Assembly (NCBI GenBank): GCA_937966095.1 | Contig: CALCKF010000042.1 | Coordinates: 47,193-111,192 of the forward strand | DNA length: 64,000 nt | Origin: an uncultured Eubacterium sp. | GTDB taxonomy: Bacteria > Bacillota > Clostridia > Peptostreptococcales > Anaerovoracaceae | Reading direction: 5' to 3' | Shown here: piece by piece, positions 62,362 to 64,000 of the stretch | Layout of the letters: each line of letters begins with the position of its first letter | Position numbering within the stretch: position 1 is the stretch's first letter | Translations under genes and position numbers: made by a program | The notes under the pieces: model-generated | Database searches by the model: none | What the model was told of the DNA's origin: nothing | The model's input: the letters and a program-made list of their open reading frames with translations, nothing else

Positions 62362-63414
62362 TTGAGAAGGCAGACACTTAGCTTTAAAAACATGCCATAT
62401 GTTATAAGTGCATATTCCATAGGCGGAGAAAAAGAAGGTGCAGGCCCTATACGGCAATACTTTGATCAGTGCCTGGAAGACGATTCTTATGGTGAAAGTA
62501 CATGGGAAAAGGCAGAAAGTAAAATGCTGAAGACGGCAATGGCAGAAGTGATGAGGCGTGCAGGGATTGATAAGGAAGATGTTGGTGCCATGCTGAGCGG
62601 AGACCTTCTGAACCAGCTGATGTCTTCCTCATTCATGGCAAGAGATATGCATATACCGTTTCTTGGAATGTATGGAGCGTGTTCTACTATGACGGAGTCA
62701 CTAATACTTGGATCAGTACTTGCAGACGGAGGATACAGTGACAATGTGCTGATAGGTGCATCGAGTCATTATTGTACAGCAGAAAGACAGTTCAGGATGC
62801 CTCTGGAACACGGTAATCAGAGACCGCCGTCATCACAGTGGACTGCAACAGCAGCCGGAGCGATGATGCTGTCATCACGAAGACCTGAAGTAAAATGTGA
62901 ATCTGACTGCATCGGATGCGTGACAGATCTGAAACATATAAGAGTGGAAAGCGGCACGATAGGAAAGGTGATAGATGCAGGTGTAAAAGATGCAAATCAG
63001 ATGGGAAGTGCTATGGCACCTGCTGCCGTAGATACTCTGCTGAACCATCTGCAGGATACCGGCAGAAAAATGGAATATTATGATGCAGTTTTTACAGGGG
63101 ATCTTGGCAATATAGGCAGCAGCATAGCCCGTGATCTCCTTGAGGATGCAGGTATCGACTGCAATACACTGTATAAAATATATCGTGACTGCGGGACTAT
63201 GATATATGATATAAAAGAAGATGTGCACAGTGGTGGAAGCGGATGCGGATGCTCAGCCTCCGTATTTGCCGGATATTTATATAAGAAAATGCAGAGAGGA
63301 GAGCTCAACAGAGTACTTATAATGTCCACCGGCGCTCTCCTCTCTACGATAAGCCCTTTTCAGGGGGAATCGATACCGGGCATAGCTCATGCCGTTTCAC
63401 TGATAACAGAATAA
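62362..63414 (+). CDS. spoVAD: Stage V sporulation protein AD
   Basis: 350-residue DPA-binding subunit with a thiolase-like fold (ACxTM as MYGACSTMTESLILG, ASSHYCTAERQFR, PPSSQWTATAAGAM, SGGSGCGCSASVFAGY near the end). It starts at TTG with AGGAGG about seven bases upstream. It follows spoVAC by 12 bases. Confidence 0.95.
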   Translation: MRRQTLSFKNMPYVISAYSIGGEKEGAGPIRQYFDQCLEDDSYGESTWEKAESKMLKTAMAEVMRRAGIDKEDVGAMLSGDLLNQLMSSSFMARDMHIPFLGMYGACSTMTESLILGSVLADGGYSDNVLIGASSHYCTAERQFRMPLEHGNQRPPSSQWTATAAGAMMLSSRRPEVKCESDCIGCVTDLKHIRVESGTIGKVIDAGVKDANQMGSAMAPAAVDTLLNHLQDTGRKMEYYDAVFTGDLGNIGSSIARDLLEDAGIDCNTLYKIYRDCGTMIYDIKEDVHSGGSGCGCSASVFAGYLYKKMQRGELNRVLIMSTGALLSTISPFQGESIPGIAHAVSLITE

Positions 63415-63430
63415 TGCTTTGGAGGATATG

Positions 63431-63784
63431 ATGGATTATTTATTTGCGTTTTTGATTGGAGGGGCCATATGTGTCGTTGGACAGATACTGATGGATGCAA
63501 CAAAGCTGACTGCTCCAAGGGTTTTGGTTATTCTTGTGACTGCAGGTGCAGTGATGCAGGCATTTAATCTTTACGAACCTCTTGTACAGCTGGCGGCAAC
63601 AGGAGCCAGAGTCCCACTTCCGGGATTCGGATATAATCTTGCAAAAGGAGCGATGGAGGGTGCACAGCAGAGCTTTCTTTCTGCCGTTACCGGAGGTGTA
63701 AAGGCAGCAGCAGGTGGTATATCAGCGGCTATAGGATGGGGATATATCATAGCAATACTGTTTAATCCAAAATCTGTGAGATAA
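63431..63784 (+). CDS. spoVAE: Stage V sporulation protein AE (AEb)
   Basis: 117-residue membrane subunit with about four helices: YLFAFLIGGAICVVGQILMD, PRVLVILVTAGAVMQAF, LPGFGYNLAKGAMEGA and an end helix IGWGYIIAILFNPKSVR. GGAGG lies five bases before ATG 63431; ATG 63428 and an upstream TTG are less well placed. It ends the operon. Confidence 0.93.
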   Translation: MDYLFAFLIGGAICVVGQILMDATKLTAPRVLVILVTAGAVMQAFNLYEPLVQLAATGARVPLPGFGYNLAKGAMEGAQQSFLSAVTGGVKAAAGGISAAIGWGYIIAILFNPKSVR

Positions 63785-63789
63785 ATATA

Positions 63790-63824
63790 TAAAAAGAGAG
63801 AAACTGATGCTTCTCTCTTTTATT
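63790..63824. terminator. Bidirectional terminator after spoVAE
   Basis: AAAAGAGAGAA pairs with TTCTCTCTTTT around ACTGATGC, serving spoVAE and a minus-strand gene. Confidence 0.88.
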
Positions 63825-63835
63825 TCTTATTATAA

Positions 63836-63899
63836 TCAATCGTTATCTTCTGACGGTTCTGAAGAACCTTCAGTAGAGGATGGCGTAGTAGTAGGAGGA
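63836..63899 (-). pseudogene. C-terminal tail of a truncated low-GC minus-strand gene
   Basis: Read on the minus strand from the junction, the frame ends ...[20 protein letters not shown]. Only about 21 codons remain, all Ser/Thr/Pro/Glu-rich, the kind of disordered tail found on class A penicillin-binding proteins and other surface proteins. Its identity cannot be fixed. The upstream part is missing because the sequence changes abruptly to foreign DNA near 63,900. Confidence 0.5.
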
Positions 63900-63900
63900 G

Positions 63901-63999
63901 GCGCAGGGACACGTCGTCGTCGGGGTTGTCGACGGCGCGCAGGTAGGCGATGGCGTCCTTGACCTCGCGCCGCTCGTAGAAGCGAGTGCCGCCGACGAC
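63901..63999 (-). pseudogene. pcrA: Foreign fragment of PcrA/UvrD helicase
   Basis: On the minus strand 33 codons read [16 protein letters not shown]...[14 protein letters not shown], the conserved stretch of PcrA/UvrD helicases between motifs III and IV in its actinobacterial form. The 100 bases are 71% GC with C/G at almost every third position, unlike all the rest of the window. It is a piece of a different genome, so it should not be counted as a gene of this organism. Confidence 0.85.
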
Positions 64000-64000
64000 C

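Noticed and set aside
63836..63999. Natural horizontal gene transfer at the window end
   Set aside because: Both sides break in mid-gene, the change in base composition is instantaneous and no mobile-element sequence lies at the join; an assembly chimera explains it better.

Overview
The window reads as chromosomal DNA of an endospore-forming, anaerobic, low-to-mid GC member of the Clostridia (Bacillota). The signs are spore genes (ylmC/ymxH, spmA-spmB, spoIID, spoVAC-spoVAD-spoVAE), the Gram-positive order tmk-holB-ricT-trmN6, class III fructose-bisphosphatase, two rubrerythrins, FeoA/FeoB, an oxygen-sensitive two-subunit class I fumarase, and an acyl-CoA dehydrogenase with a ferredoxin-fused EtfA of the electron-bifurcating type. 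No tRNA, rRNA or CRISPR locus was seen. I do not assign a genus.

Layout. 1-5.4 kb: rubrerythrin, amino-acid permease plus MtnA, a divergent sporulation/ClpP-like pair, and an orphan MinD/TadZ-like protein with a broken Walker A. 5.4-9.3 kb: FMN riboswitch with two tandem terminators, then ribD-ribE-ribBA-ribH. 9.3-10.5 kb: a tnpA-only IS200-type element and an unexplained array of about 37-bp inverted repeats ending in ATATCG/CGATAT. 10.5-15.8 kb: two tandem Na+/phosphate cotransporters, each preceded by a Pho box of TTAACA-like repeats with 11-bp phasing, then a PhoP/PhoR pair, so this is a phosphate-starvation module. 15.8-22.9 kb: K+/H+ antiporter, CDF efflux pump, membrane-anchored LuxR regulator, MFS transporter coupled to a cysteine-peptidase-like protein, and a flavodoxin-fold reductase.

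23.0-29.0 kb is a tight four-gene set: ylmH (S4-domain, linked to ribosome quality control), an alpha/beta hydrolase, a B12-type radical SAM protein, and a TetM-like ribosomal GTPase fused to a C-terminal NYN (YacP/Rae1-like) nuclease domain. The fusion and its company suggest a translation-rescue or mRNA-cleavage system, and I regard it as the best candidate for an undescribed system. 29.0-37.3 kb is housekeeping: SOS-controlled recA, tmk-holB-ricT-trmN6, spmAB, an AbrB-type regulator with a zinc-ribbon-like tail, and murA with an unusual leader. 37.4-48.8 kb: second rubrerythrin, feoA/feoB with DtxR-like dyads, spoIID, thioesterase, fumarase, metY-metA and fbp.

49.0-52.3 kb holds acyl-CoA dehydrogenase-EtfB-EtfA. 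53.0-61.2 kb is a coherent nitrogen locus: three 20-bp palindromes lie upstream of a canonical -24/-12 sigma-54 promoter, followed by an NhaC-type transporter, a PAS/AAA+ sigma-54 activator and ureABCEFGD. The urease has Val in place of the usual mobile-flap Cys. 61.2-63.8 kb: a flavin-binding PPOX protein and spoVAC-spoVAD-spoVAE.

The last ~100 bases (from about 63,900) do not belong to this genome. They are 71% GC and encode, on the minus strand, a piece of an actinobacterial-type PcrA/UvrD helicase joined abruptly to the tail of a low-GC gene. This is most likely a chimeric assembly or library junction.
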